DNA of 64,000 nucleotides, taken from contig JAPLNJ010000352.1 in NCBI GenBank assembly GCA_026692885.1, positions 919 to 64,918 of the forward strand, written 5' to 3'. The notes below the pieces were generated by a model. That model saw only the letters and a program-made list of their open reading frames with translations, was not told where the DNA came from and did not search any database. Position numbers and translations under genes: made by a program. The DNA is from Planctomycetota bacterium. Its GTDB lineage: Bacteria > Planctomycetota > Planctomycetia > Pirellulales > Pirellulaceae. Shown here piece by piece: positions 51,343-60,423 of this stretch (position 1 is the first letter of the stretch; every line of letters starts with the position of its first letter).

Positions 51343-53976
51343 TTATTTCTTCGGTTTCTTGGCGGTCTTTCGGCGGGGCTTGGTGGTGGGGGCCTTATCG
51401 GCCCGTTCGGCCAACAGCTGCAACGCCTGTTCGAGTGTCAGGTCGCTGGCTGCCAAGCCCTTGGGCAACGAGGCGTTCGTCTGGCCATCATTCACATAGG
51501 GACCGTAACGGCCTTCGAGCAACTTGACAGGCTGTTGCGTCACGGGCGAGGCCGCAAAGACGCGCAGCGGTTCTTTCTTGGGTGCGCCGCCCGCCCCGCG
51601 TCCCCGCGTCTTCGGCTGCGCCAACAAGGCCAACGCCTGGCTCAGCGTAACCTCCAACGGCGAGAGTTCGTCGGGCAGCGAGCGCGTCTCCGCCCCACCC
51701 TTGACATAGGGACCGTAGCGGCCATTTTGGGCGACCACGGGTTCCCGGGTTTCGGGATGCTCGCCCAGCGTGCGTGGCAGCGTCAGCAGCTGCAGCGCCG
51801 TGGCTAAATTGACCCCCGCCGGATCCATGCCTTTGAGCAGCGAGGCATTCTTGGGCTTCTCCGGATCGTCGGGCGTTCCCAGCTGCACGTAGGGACCAAA
51901 GCGGCCGGTTCTCAGGAACACCGGCTTGTGCGTGTCGGGACAGATGCCCAGCGGCTCCTCCTCCTGCTTGCCGCGGTCCAGCAGTTCGATTGCCAGTGCC
52001 AACGTCAGTTCGTCGGGCGGCATGTTCTCCGGGAGGCTGGCTCGGCGGTCACCCTGCTCCAGGAAAGGCCCAAACTTGCCCACGCGCAGATAGACTTCCT
52101 CCGTGGATTGGCCCTCGCTTGGCCGGCCCAACGCGAATCGGCTCACCTCGCGGGCGTCGATCTCCTTGATTTTGTCCTGCACTCGCTGTTTGAGGCCGGG
52201 CGAGTCCTGGCCAAAGAAGAATTTCCGCAGGTACTCCAGATGCCCGGCCTCGTGCCGGCTGATCGCATCCAGAAAGTCCTCCATCTGGGCCGTGAAGTCA
52301 TAGTCGACCAGGTCCGGCAGGTGATCCTCCAGCAGCCGCACAACCGAAAACGCCATCCACGACGGGACCAAGGCGTTACCTTTCTTGAAGACATATTCGC
52401 GGGCCTGAATAGTATCCAGAATGGAAGCGTAAGTGCTGGGGCGGCCGATGCCCATGTCTTCCAGCGCCTGCGTCAGCGAGGCTTCGCTGTACCTGGCCGG
52501 CGGTTGCGTGGCGTGGATCTTGCCCTCCAGGTCGCGACAGGCGACCGGCTGCTGCAGCGAGACTTGAGGCAGCAGTATTTCCTTGTCCGCCAAATCGCCC
52601 TCGGGATCGTCCGAACCCTCCACGTAGGCGCGCAGGAATCCGGGAAAGTCGATCGTCTTGCCGCTGACTTGGAACACGGCCCCCTCGCCGGCGAGGGTGA
52701 TCGTGGTGCGATGGCCGCGCGCGTCGGTCATCTGGCTGGCGATCGTCCGCTTCCAGATCAGGTCGAACAGCCGGAATTGCTCCGGGTTCAATTCGTGGCG
52801 GACGGCTTCCGGCAGCTTGAACGGATGGCCGGCCGGGCGGATGGCTTCGTGAGCTTCCTGGGCATTCTTCACCTTCGTACTGTACACCCGCGGACTGTCC
52901 GGCAGGTACTGCTCACCGTATTCCGACCGCACGAGATCGCGGGCAGCGTCGACGGCGACTTTGGCCAAGGTCGTGGAATCCGTACGCATGTAGGTAATGT
53001 AGCCGTTCTCGTACAGGCTTTGCGCGACCGTCATCGTTTTGCGCGCCGTGAAGCCCAGTTTCCGGTTGGCTTCCTGCTGCATCGTGCTGGTCGTGAAGGG
53101 CGGAGACGGACGTGTGGTGTACGGCCGATTCTCCAACGCCGTGATGTGGAACGGCGTGTTCTGCAGCCGCTCGGCCAACGCCGTCGCCTGGGCCTCGTTC
53201 AGCAGCGCCAGGCTCAGATCCTTGATTTGGCCGGTCTTGGCGTCGAAATCCTTCCCGCTCGGCACACGGCGGCCATCGACCGAGCTCAACGTGGCCTCGA
53301 ATTCCGAGCCGTCCGCCGTGGCAAACGTGCCCAGCAGATCCCAATAAGTCGCGGAGACGAACGCCCGGCGTTCCCGCTCGCGCTGGACGATCAACCGTAC
53401 CGCCACGCTTTGCACGCGCCCCGCCGACAGACGCGGCCCGATCTTGCGCCACAGCAGCGGAGAAACCTCGTAGCCAAACAGGCGGTCGAGAATCCGGCGG
53501 GTTTCCTGAGCCTTGACCAGACCCTCGTCGATAGAGCGTGGATGAGCGAGCGCCTCGCGAATGGCCTCCTCGGTGATTTCGTGAAACACCAAGCGATGCA
53601 CCGGCACCTTGGGCTTCAACACCTCGCACAAGTGCCAACTGATCGCCTCACCCTCGCGGTCTTCATCCGTGGCCAGATACAAGTCTTTGGCTTCTTTCAG
53701 GGCGCTCCGCAGCTTTGCGACCTGCTTTTTGCGATCGGCCGACACGACGTAGATCGGCGTGAAATCCTGCTCGACATCGACGCCCAGGTAGGCCCAGTCC
53801 TTGTCCTTGTACTCATCGGGCACCTCTTTGGCGCCTTGCGGCAAATCGCGAATGTGCCCGATGCTGGCTTCGACGGTGAAGTCTTTGCCCAGGAATTTTC
53901 CGATCGTGCGCGCTTTCGCCGGCGATTCGACGATCACGAGTGATTTGCCGCTCTTGGGTGCCTTGGTCTTAGCCAT
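51343..53976 (-). CDS. topA: DNA topoisomerase I
   Basis: A type IA topoisomerase of 877 aa. The TOPRIM domain begins KSLVIVESPAKARTIGKFL and contains DEDREGEAISWHL. The catalytic tyrosine lies in YITYMRTDST. Instead of zinc-finger repeats, the C-terminal part has four short repeats, each with a G(R/K)(F/Y)GP(F/Y) core (VGKFGPFLEQG, TGRFGPYVQLG, NGRYGPYVKGG, EGRYGPYVNDG), and a basic tail. This C-terminal type is known in several groups. The enzyme relaxes negative supercoils. GGCGGAC is the likely ribosome site. Confidence 0.95.
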   Translation of the reverse strand: MAKTKAPKSGKSLVIVESPAKARTIGKFLGKDFTVEASIGHIRDLPQGAKEVPDEYKDKDWAYLGVDVEQDFTPIYVVSADRKKQVAKLRSALKEAKDLYLATDEDREGEAISWHLCEVLKPKVPVHRLVFHEITEEAIREALAHPRSIDEGLVKAQETRRILDRLFGYEVSPLLWRKIGPRLSAGRVQSVAVRLIVQRERERRAFVSATYWDLLGTFATADGSEFEATLSSVDGRRVPSGKDFDAKTGQIKDLSLALLNEAQATALAERLQNTPFHITALENRPYTTRPSPPFTTSTMQQEANRKLGFTARKTMTVAQSLYENGYITYMRTDSTTLAKVAVDAARDLVRSEYGEQYLPDSPRVYSTKVKNAQEAHEAIRPAGHPFKLPEAVRHELNPEQFRLFDLIWKRTIASQMTDARGHRTTITLAGEGAVFQVSGKTIDFPGFLRAYVEGSDDPEGDLADKEILLPQVSLQQPVACRDLEGKIHATQPPARYSEASLTQALEDMGIGRPSTYASILDTIQAREYVFKKGNALVPSWMAFSVVRLLEDHLPDLVDYDFTAQMEDFLDAISRHEAGHLEYLRKFFFGQDSPGLKQRVQDKIKEIDAREVSRFALGRPSEGQSTEEVYLRVGKFGPFLEQGDRRASLPENMPPDELTLALAIELLDRGKQEEEPLGICPDTHKPVFLRTGRFGPYVQLGTPDDPEKPKNASLLKGMDPAGVNLATALQLLTLPRTLGEHPETREPVVAQNGRYGPYVKGGAETRSLPDELSPLEVTLSQALALLAQPKTRGRGAGGAPKKEPLRVFAASPVTQQPVKLLEGRYGPYVNDGQTNASLPKGLAASDLTLEQALQLLAERADKAPTTKPRRKTAKKPKK

Positions 53977-54502
53977 GTGTCCGCCGCGTTAAAGGACAAG
54001 TTGATCGCAGCTTCTGCTGCGATAGGGACGGTGGATTCTATGCGGGACAACCGTTTTGCGTAACTCCCGTCAATGCCAGGAACACGAATTTCGCAGGCTA
54101 CCTAGTCACGCGATCTTGCCCATTTGATGCCTCGGCCGCGTTTCGACCATCCTGGAAGGCCCTGTTTCAGCTCGTGCCGGAACGTCGGCGCAGGAACGGG
54201 TTCGTAGCGGAAGTCGTGAAACTTCTGACGTTTCGCGCATCTAGCGGCCCGAATTCTCACGAATTCGGCTACGACGTTTCTCGTCCGTTCTTCGGTCTTC
54301 CGCAAACCCGTTCCTGCGCCGCCGGAACGTCGGCAAGTCTTTTTGGGATTGTATTTACGTCATTTCGCCATACAATCTGCGATCTTACGGTCCGACGCTA
54401 GTGGCGGACCGGCATCCCCATAACACGCCGCAAATCAACCTGTCAAGGGTGGTTTGGGTCGTGGTGGCCAATTCCCGCTGATTGGATTGAGGAAGGTTTT
54501 CG
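53977..54502. other. intergenic with nested palindromes
   Basis: No gene. 54176-54336 holds an imperfect inverted repeat with CGGCGCAGGAACGGGTT arms around CGAATTCTCACGAATTCG (compare 10983-11077). Confidence 0.6.
54176..54336. repeat. nested inverted repeat with GAATTC core
   Basis: Outer arms CGGCGCAGGAACGGGTT/AACCCGTTCCTGCGCCG (17 bp perfect) flank a core CGAATTCTCACGAATTCG shared with 10983-11077. Confidence 0.8.
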
Positions 54503-56992
54503 ATGCATAGCCCGTTTTCCCTGCTCCGCAAACATCAAAAACTCCTGCTCGCCTTCTTCGGCGTGCTGATCATGATCACGTTTGTCGTGGGGGACATTGT
54601 GCAGCGCTACCAGACGCGGACCATGCGCAACCGCAAGGAACAATCCGTGGCGACATGGCGAGGCGGTACGATCGGCGAACCCGAGTTGATGACGATGCGC
54701 AATCAGCACGCCCTAGCGATTCGCTTCCTGGATCAACTTGTCAAGCGGACCGAAGAGGCCAAGGGCACGCCGAAAGGGCCGGGAGTCACACGCGACCAGA
54801 ACGGCACGATCCGTGATCCAGGCATTCCGCGCTCCTTTGCAGAGGAGGACTTGGTGCGGACGGAACTATTGGCGGAGAAGGCCAAAGAACTGGGGATTGT
54901 GGTCAGCGATACGGCGATCTTTGAATTCCTGGATCAGTTGAGCGATGACGTGATTCCCCGCAAGGAATTCGGGCCGATTCTTCGGGAAGCGACGAACAAA
55001 CAAATGGTGCAACAGCACCTGTTCGAACAGCTGCGCAAAGAGCTGATGGCGCAGAACGTGCGCATGCTTGCCAGCAGCGGTATGCTCGCCATGACACCGG
55101 GAGTTGCCTGGGATTACTACAACCGGTTGAATCGACGCGTCAAGGCGGAAGTCCTGCCGCTGAAAGTGGCGGATTTCACGGACAAGACCGAAAAAGTTGC
55201 GGCTCTCCCGTCCGACACCGAGGTCCAGCGGCTGTACGACAAAGGCAAGGATCGCTTTCCTGATCCCAATTCGCCAGAGCCCGGCTTCAAACGTCGCCAA
55301 CGCATCGCTTTCCAGTACGTGAAAACTGAATTCGACAAGTTTCTCCAAGAAGAAATGGCCCATGTGACCGACGAGCAGGTCGCAAAGTACTACGAGGAAA
55401 ACAAGAAGGACTTCACGGCTCCCGAATTGCCACCAGCCGACGATAAGAAGGAAGTATCCAAGGAAGAAGGGGCCAAGCCGGAGACCAAGCTAGACGCTAA
55501 GCCGGAAGCGAAGCCGGAAGTGAAACCAGAAGTGAAACCGGAAGCGAAGCCGGAAGCCAAACCGGAAGCGAAGCCGGAAGCCAAACCGGAAGTGAAACCG
55601 GAAGCTAAGCCGGAAGCCAAACCGGAAGTGAAACCGGAAGTGAAACCAGAAGCTAAGCCGGAAGAAAAAACAGACGCTAAACCCGATGCCAAGCCTGCCG
55701 ACAGTTCAGGTCTGTTGTCGAGCCAGGAGTCCTTCTTCGTCAGTTTGAATGCGGATGAACCCAGCGCGGGAGGCACAGCGAAGCCGGCGGCTGACCAGCC
55801 GACGGACGCCGCGGCCAAACCCGAACAGCCGTCAGCGGTTGCAAAACCTGAGGAAGCCAAGAACAAGGACAGTACCGCAGCCAAAACGCCCACCGCGGAG
55901 CAAAAGAAAGACACGTCGGCACCGGCGGAGACCGAAAAGAAGCCAGTAGTGAAGCCTGAAGAAGAACCTGAAGAAAAACCCGGCGCGGCCTCGAAGGCCG
56001 AGGTCAAGCCGGTCAAGTACAAGCCGCTGGCCGAAGTGGCCGATCAAATCCGCCGCAAACTGGCCCAGCCGGGCGCCGAGGAGAAGAAGAACCAGGCCCT
56101 GAAGACAGTGCAACGCGAAATCGACGCGTATTACCGTGAGCGTGCCCGGTGGGTGGCGCGCGCTAAATCGGACGACGAGGCCCAGGAACCGACCGCTGTC
56201 GACTATGTGGCGCTCGCGGAGAAAAGCGGACTCGTCGCGGGCGACACGCCCTTGGTAGACGAACTGCAGGTCGCCGACTACGAATTGGGGAAAGCCTACA
56301 CCTTCTCCTTTGTCAACCGCCAAGTCCAGACCATCCCGTTTGCACGCCAGGCCTATACGGAGGGCGTGCCGCTCTACAAACCCGACAGTATTCGTTCCTT
56401 CATGGTCGACATGGAGTTCCTGTATTGGAAGGTGAAGGAAGAGAAGCCCTATGTGCCGGAACTGAAGGACATCCGCGAGGAAGTGATCGCCGCCTGGAAG
56501 TTAGGCCGAGCGGTAGCCGTCGCCAAGGAAGCGGCGGAGAAATTGGCCAAGCAGGCCGAGGGCGCCAGGCCGCTGAAGGATTCGCTCAAAGAGCCGCTTG
56601 CCAAGCAAGTGGTCGAGACGAACGAGTTCAGTTGGATGACCCACGGCAGCACGCCCATGGGTTCCGGGGCGCCGTACCTGAGCTCCGTTACGGGCGTCGA
56701 CACGCCTGGGCCGGAGTTCATGGAAGCCGTGTACGCATTGAAACCGAATCAGGTGGGCGTAGCGATCAATCGGCCGAAGACGATGGTCTACGTGGTGCGT
56801 CTGGTCAGCGACACACCGCCCGAAGAGCAACGCAAGAAGCAGTTCCTGGATACCGGGGTCACGTACGAGACGTTCTACATGGGGGCCATGGATCGCCAGC
56901 AGATTCTCGAACAGTGGTATCTTGATTTGGACAAAGAACTGGGACTGCAGTGGACTCGCCCGCCGCAGCAATTCACGGCGTCGGACTACTGA
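54503..56992 (+). CDS. PpiD/SurA-like membrane-anchored protein with KPEA tandem repeat
   Basis: An 829-aa protein starting after GAGGAAGG. Residues 13-30 form a membrane anchor ([18 protein letters not shown]). The N-terminal region (about 50-240) resembles the SurA/PpiD chaperone domain ([19 protein letters not shown]). A low-complexity segment at about 323-397 consists of roughly 16 imperfect four-residue units (KPEA/KPEV), encoded by 12-bp repeats at 55474-55693. The C-terminal part has [19 protein letters not shown] and [15 protein letters not shown] segments. A clear parvulin PPIase domain was not identified, so catalysis is uncertain. It is probably a periplasmic folding factor. Confidence 0.65.
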   Translation: MHSPFSLLRKHQKLLLAFFGVLIMITFVVGDIVQRYQTRTMRNRKEQSVATWRGGTIGEPELMTMRNQHALAIRFLDQLVKRTEEAKGTPKGPGVTRDQNGTIRDPGIPRSFAEEDLVRTELLAEKAKELGIVVSDTAIFEFLDQLSDDVIPRKEFGPILREATNKQMVQQHLFEQLRKELMAQNVRMLASSGMLAMTPGVAWDYYNRLNRRVKAEVLPLKVADFTDKTEKVAALPSDTEVQRLYDKGKDRFPDPNSPEPGFKRRQRIAFQYVKTEFDKFLQEEMAHVTDEQVAKYYEENKKDFTAPELPPADDKKEVSKEEGAKPETKLDAKPEAKPEVKPEVKPEAKPEAKPEAKPEAKPEVKPEAKPEAKPEVKPEVKPEAKPEEKTDAKPDAKPADSSGLLSSQESFFVSLNADEPSAGGTAKPAADQPTDAAAKPEQPSAVAKPEEAKNKDSTAAKTPTAEQKKDTSAPAETEKKPVVKPEEEPEEKPGAASKAEVKPVKYKPLAEVADQIRRKLAQPGAEEKKNQALKTVQREIDAYYRERARWVARAKSDDEAQEPTAVDYVALAEKSGLVAGDTPLVDELQVADYELGKAYTFSFVNRQVQTIPFARQAYTEGVPLYKPDSIRSFMVDMEFLYWKVKEEKPYVPELKDIREEVIAAWKLGRAVAVAKEAAEKLAKQAEGARPLKDSLKEPLAKQVVETNEFSWMTHGSTPMGSGAPYLSSVTGVDTPGPEFMEAVYALKPNQVGVAINRPKTMVYVVRLVSDTPPEEQRKKQFLDTGVTYETFYMGAMDRQQILEQWYLDLDKELGLQWTRPPQQFTASDY
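55474..55693 (+). repeat. 12-bp coding tandem repeat (KPEA/KPEV)
   Basis: About 16 units of AAGCCGGAAGCG-like sequence with variants AAACCGGAAGTG. Length likely varies by slippage. Confidence 0.9.
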
Positions 56993-57068
56993 CGGCAGGT
57001 GGGCGTAGGGTGGGCTGCGCCCACCCGCTTCTGTAAACGTGCCAGGTGATGACGGCGGGGTGAATGCC

Positions 57069-57128
57069 GTAGGATGGATCTCCAGATCCGTCCCCGTCCC
57101 GATCGGACGGATCTGGAGATCCATCCTA
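57069..57128. repeat. hairpin GTAGGATGGATCTCCAGATC
   Basis: Arms pair across the 57069-57128 interval; related to the core of 3855-3970 (GTAGGATGGTCTTCC). Confidence 0.75.
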
Positions 57129-57166
57129 CTGGGCTACGATTCCGCCGCGTTATTCGCCCCACCTCT

Positions 57167-57360
57167 GGTTCCCACGCTCTGCGTGGGAACCCCTACTTTC
57201 GACGCTCTGCGTCACAAGCTGGGACGCGGAGCGTCCGGACCTGCGTTCCCACGCAGAGCGTGGGAACGAGGGGAGTTGCACCGCTTTGCAGGGTGGGCGA
57301 AGCCCGTCGCCGAATGCGTTCGTCTGGTGGGCACAGCCCACCATACCCAACAACGGAATA
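57167..57360. repeat. repeat block at the end of the FHA kinase gene
   Basis: Contains CGTTCCCACGC-type hairpins (57167-57267) and a GGTGGGC/GCCCACC hairpin (57286-57345). Both encode the last 54 residues of the kinase frame. Confidence 0.8.
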
Positions 57361-58785
57361 CCGCCTGTCGCTGTCCGTCTGCAAAGCCCGATCCAGCACG
57401 GCTGCGACCACGGCGGGAATCGCCGGGTTGCGCTGCCGGATGGGGATCGCGTCATCGTTCAAAATCACCAAGATGGGATCTCGGTCCGAACTACTGTCTC
57501 GAGGCGTACAGCCGGTCAGTAACCTGTAGAAGGTCGCGGCGATGCTCCAGATGTCGCTCGTCGGCTTGACGTACTTGAAGTCCGTCAGTTGTTCGCGGGG
57601 CATGTACGGCAGGGTTCCTCCGCCCGTCCCCGTGGTCGTCATTCCTGAACAGCCGGCATTGGCGTAGGTCTTCGCCAGCCCGAAATCCGCGAGCTTGGCA
57701 AGCCACCGGCCCTGATATGGTTGCAAGAGGATGTTCTGGGGCTTCAGATCGCGGTGGACTACCCCCTGGGCGTGTGCGTACTCAAGGCCCTTCAGGCACT
57801 GAAGCATCAGCGGCGTTGCGGTCCGTAGCGGCAACTGGCCGCCTTGCTTTTTCAGCAGCACGTCCAGACTTCCCCCGGAGCAGTACTCCATCACCAAGAA
57901 CACGGTCTCCTCCGCCACGCCATGATCCAGGAGCCGCACCAGATGCGTGTGATGCAGCGAGCGAATGACTTGAATCTCCCGTTCAAATCGCTCCCTTGCA
58001 CCCGGGGCCAGGCGTCCCGGACAGCGAGCGACCTTGACGGCTACGGGCAAAGCGTCACTCACCCGATCTGCCCTGTACACGCAGCCCATGCCGCCGCGGC
58101 CGAGTTCCTCGCCCAGGTTGTAGCCCTCGAGCTTCGGCCGCTCCTCGAACAAGTCCGACGAATCAGCGGCCAGCGCCCCGTGCAGCCGAGCGAACAGCAA
58201 GCTGGATTGGCAGGCGCCGCAGACACGCACCGTCGGCACGGGGAGATCTTTTTCGTCCAGTTGCCGGCCGCACCTTTCGCAACAGACCGGCGTTTCGGCA
58301 GAACCCGCGGCACCACGGACGGTGGCATCGAGCGCCCGGCAGTCAGGACACCGGCGAATCCCACCGGGCGTCGTCGAAGGCTCGACCGGCTCGTCCGTGA
58401 TTTCGCTGCCGCAAGCCTCGCAACGCCGCACGGGGACAATCTGCATCTGCATGGTTGTGCGGCCGACCTGGATCTCGTCGGCGTCGTGCAAGTCGATTTC
58501 GGCCATCGCGCCTTCGGCCGATTCCGGCGGAACGTCCTCCGAGTCGCGTCCGCCGTACTTCACGCCGTTGACACACGTCCCATTCCGGCTTCCCAAATCA
58601 CGCAGCCGTACCTGCGGCGGGTTGACCTCGAGCAGGAAGTGATGCCGCGAAACACGCGGGTCTCCGGGCAACTTGGCATGACAGCTCTTGTGCCTTCCGA
58701 ACAGGAACGTATCGTGCTCGACAAAAGTGAACACTTGTCCCTCGATCGGTCCCGAGAGTACCTTGATGACGACTTTCGCGAACAT
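57193..58785 (-). CDS. FHA domain/Ser-Thr protein kinase with zinc-ribbon linker
   Basis: A 530-aa cytoplasmic kinase. FHA domain at about 1-115 (GR at 30-31, SRHHF 46-50, SRNGT 66-70). Four CxxC pairs at 122/125, 146/149, 169/172 and 189/192 suggest two zinc ribbons. Kinase from about 221: GRGGMGCVYRA, K251 (VAVKVAR), D346 in HRDLKPQN and DFGLAKT; the APE motif reads MPREQ. The domain continues to about 476 (TDSDRRYS), after which the remaining 54 residues are encoded by intergenic-type repeats. The true C-terminus is therefore lost or altered. Its phosphopeptide-binding FHA may recruit substrates. Confidence 0.85.
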   Translation of the reverse strand: MFAKVVIKVLSGPIEGQVFTFVEHDTFLFGRHKSCHAKLPGDPRVSRHHFLLEVNPPQVRLRDLGSRNGTCVNGVKYGGRDSEDVPPESAEGAMAEIDLHDADEIQVGRTTMQMQIVPVRRCEACGSEITDEPVEPSTTPGGIRRCPDCRALDATVRGAAGSAETPVCCERCGRQLDEKDLPVPTVRVCGACQSSLLFARLHGALAADSSDLFEERPKLEGYNLGEELGRGGMGCVYRADRVSDALPVAVKVARCPGRLAPGARERFEREIQVIRSLHHTHLVRLLDHGVAEETVFLVMEYCSGGSLDVLLKKQGGQLPLRTATPLMLQCLKGLEYAHAQGVVHRDLKPQNILLQPYQGRWLAKLADFGLAKTYANAGCSGMTTTGTGGGTLPYMPREQLTDFKYVKPTSDIWSIAATFYRLLTGCTPRDSSSDRDPILVILNDDAIPIRQRNPAIPAVVAAVLDRALQTDSDRRYSVVGYGGLCPPDERIRRRASPTLQSGATPLVPTLCVGTQVRTLRVPACDAERRK

Positions 58786-59532
58786 AGGGACGCCTTCGTC
58801 AGACGGTCAAGAACCGGCTGGCGTAATCGGACCGGCTCGCCGCGGCGAGAACGGTGTACACGGCACTGTCTGGCTGCCCTACTTTGGCCGTTCCGCCGTT
58901 ACGCGTCAAGATGCCCCCTGCCGCCCGCGGGCGGAATTCCTGAGCGTAGCATAGCTCTCCAGAGCCGTGCCTGTGCGACTCCTTCGTGGCAAGCCGCTCC
59001 CGATACTGCCCGGCACTGGAGAGCAAGGCTACGAAATGCGCGCAAGAAAGCGATGGATAGCGAGTTAACGATCTAGGGCACCGATTCGCCGAACGACGTT
59101 CCAGGGCCTTGATCGTAACCTTGCGAAATGCTGGCAGCCGCTGGAACGTGGGGCACGTTTCCAACGTACCTTGCGACCATGACTGGCAGCAATACGGCAC
59201 GTTGGAAACGCACGTTGGAAACGTACCCTACATCCGCAAGGTTACGATCGAGGCCTGCGTTGTCTAGCCGTCCAATCTGCTTCACCAACCGCACAAGCGG
59301 CCTGTCGATTTAATGTAGGGTGGGCTGCGCCCACCAACCACAGCCGCTTGTGGTGGGCACAGCCCACCCTACGCCTGGTGCCGTCGCCGATTCAATCGAC
59401 AGGCCGCAAGGCGGTTGGGGTCGAAGTCAGACAGTCCCCTTAGTCCGTCTCGCGTTCGGGGATGCCCAGCACCCTCTGCTATTGGTAAGATGGACGGTTC
59501 GTGTTTCAGCGTTTGTTGTGCGGAGCTAAACA
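58786..59532. other. intergenic, repeats and duplicated segment
   Basis: No gene. It contains a dispersed-repeat copy at 59107-59135, several ACGTTGGAAACG motifs at 59150-59225, a stem-loop at 59315-59372 and the first 93 bp of a duplicated 152-bp segment (59440-59591). Confidence 0.65.
59315..59372. repeat. stem-loop with GTAGGGTGGGC arms
   Basis: GTAGGGTGGGCTGCGCCCAC pairs with GTGGGCACAGCCCACCCTAC. Related half-sites lie at 57005-57026. Confidence 0.8.
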
Positions 59533-59591
59533 ATGAGCCTGTCGCTGATGGATGCGTTGGCGGAAGTCGACTTGGCACCCGGCCAAACATA
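59440..59591 (+). repeat. 152-bp duplicated 5' module, copy A
   Basis: Runs colinearly with 63200-63351 with no indel and only scattered substitutions. It includes the presumed promoter and the first 19 codons of the 92-aa gene. Confidence 0.9.
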
Positions 59592-59811
59592 TCGGTGTGT
59601 TGTCAACGGGTGTCGCGTGGTGCTGCAGGTTCTTCCCGAATCTTCGCTGGCCTCGTGGCCGCCGTCCGGCGACGCGGACGTCCCGCTCGACGACCCGTTT
59701 GAGCACCCGTTCCCGGAACCAACCCTGCGGACCAAGGTTTCGCTGGGGAACCTGCCCCTGCCCGAGCCACTCGAATTGGCGCCCGAAGACTACGAGGAGC
59801 CGTCCGCATGA
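59533..59811 (+). CDS. small hypothetical protein (92 aa)
   Basis: Begins MSLSLMDALAEVDLAPGQTY, followed by RCVVNGCRVVLQVLP and a proline- and acid-rich end (PEPTLRTKV, ELAPEDYEEPSA). No family recognised. It ends with an ATGA overlap onto the next gene, so the two are co-translated. The first ~19 residues and the DNA upstream are duplicated at 63200. Confidence 0.65.
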   Translation: MSLSLMDALAEVDLAPGQTYRCVVNGCRVVLQVLPESSLASWPPSGDADVPLDDPFEHPFPEPTLRTKVSLGNLPLPEPLELAPEDYEEPSA

Positions 59812-60329
59812 TCTTCGATTCGCCACCGCCCGACGCTCCCGTCGACCAGGGCGACATCATCGACGGCTGTCCGCTGCAGCACCTTGCCACCTTTGATGTT
59901 ACGGACCTGCTCGCCGAACGTGCACCGGACTCGGTCGTTTCAACGTACAGCCGAGTCCTCGTCCTAACCCAAACCTGCGACTTGGCCCAGAAGAAGAGTT
60001 CTGTGGTCTTGGTCGCAGCGGTTCGTGTAGCCGCGGACATGGTGCGGCAAGGCATACTCAAGGCCATTGATGTGCAAGGGCCAATCCGCGGCGGCCGAGT
60101 GTTCGGATGGTACTACCTGCCCAGAGTCGAAGCCTGCGGTTTACCTGAATCGGTGGTTGACCTTCGACAGATTCACACGATTCGTCGCGACTTGCTCACT
60201 GCTCTCTGCCTTCACGGCAAGCGACGTGGGCGAATTCGACCACTGTATCGCGAGCACTTGGCCAGGCATTTTGCGGAGACGTACGCTCGAATTGGATTGC
60301 CGCAACCATACGAGACGCGACCACAGTAG
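59808..60329 (+). CDS. hypothetical protein (173 aa), paired with the preceding gene
   Basis: Contains DQGDIIDGCPL, VLVLTQTCDLAQKKSS, RGGRVFGWYYLP, ESVVDLRQIHTI and YREHLARHFAETYARIGLP. Similar proteins are common in planctomycetes, but I know of no function. It is a compact soluble protein with no motif of toxins or nucleases that I can identify. It follows the 92-aa gene with a 4-bp overlap and lies just upstream of a kinase gene. The overlapping pair has the shape of a two-gene module. Confidence 0.7.
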   Translation: MIFDSPPPDAPVDQGDIIDGCPLQHLATFDVTDLLAERAPDSVVSTYSRVLVLTQTCDLAQKKSSVVLVAAVRVAADMVRQGILKAIDVQGPIRGGRVFGWYYLPRVEACGLPESVVDLRQIHTIRRDLLTALCLHGKRRGRIRPLYREHLARHFAETYARIGLPQPYETRPQ

Positions 60330-60423
60330 CGCATGGGGCAACGTTTTTCTGAATTCCCGTCTGCAGATTCTACGCTCGTTGCCGGATGTCTGGCGGCGAG
60401 TTCGACTCCAGACAACAGGTTCG

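Noticed and set aside
51928..53943. 671-aa frame opposite topA
   Set aside because: Antisense shadow of a clear topoisomerase; no recognisable domains.
55474..55693. Tandem array considered as CRISPR
   Set aside because: Units are 12 bp with no spacers and lie in a coding frame (KPEA repeats).
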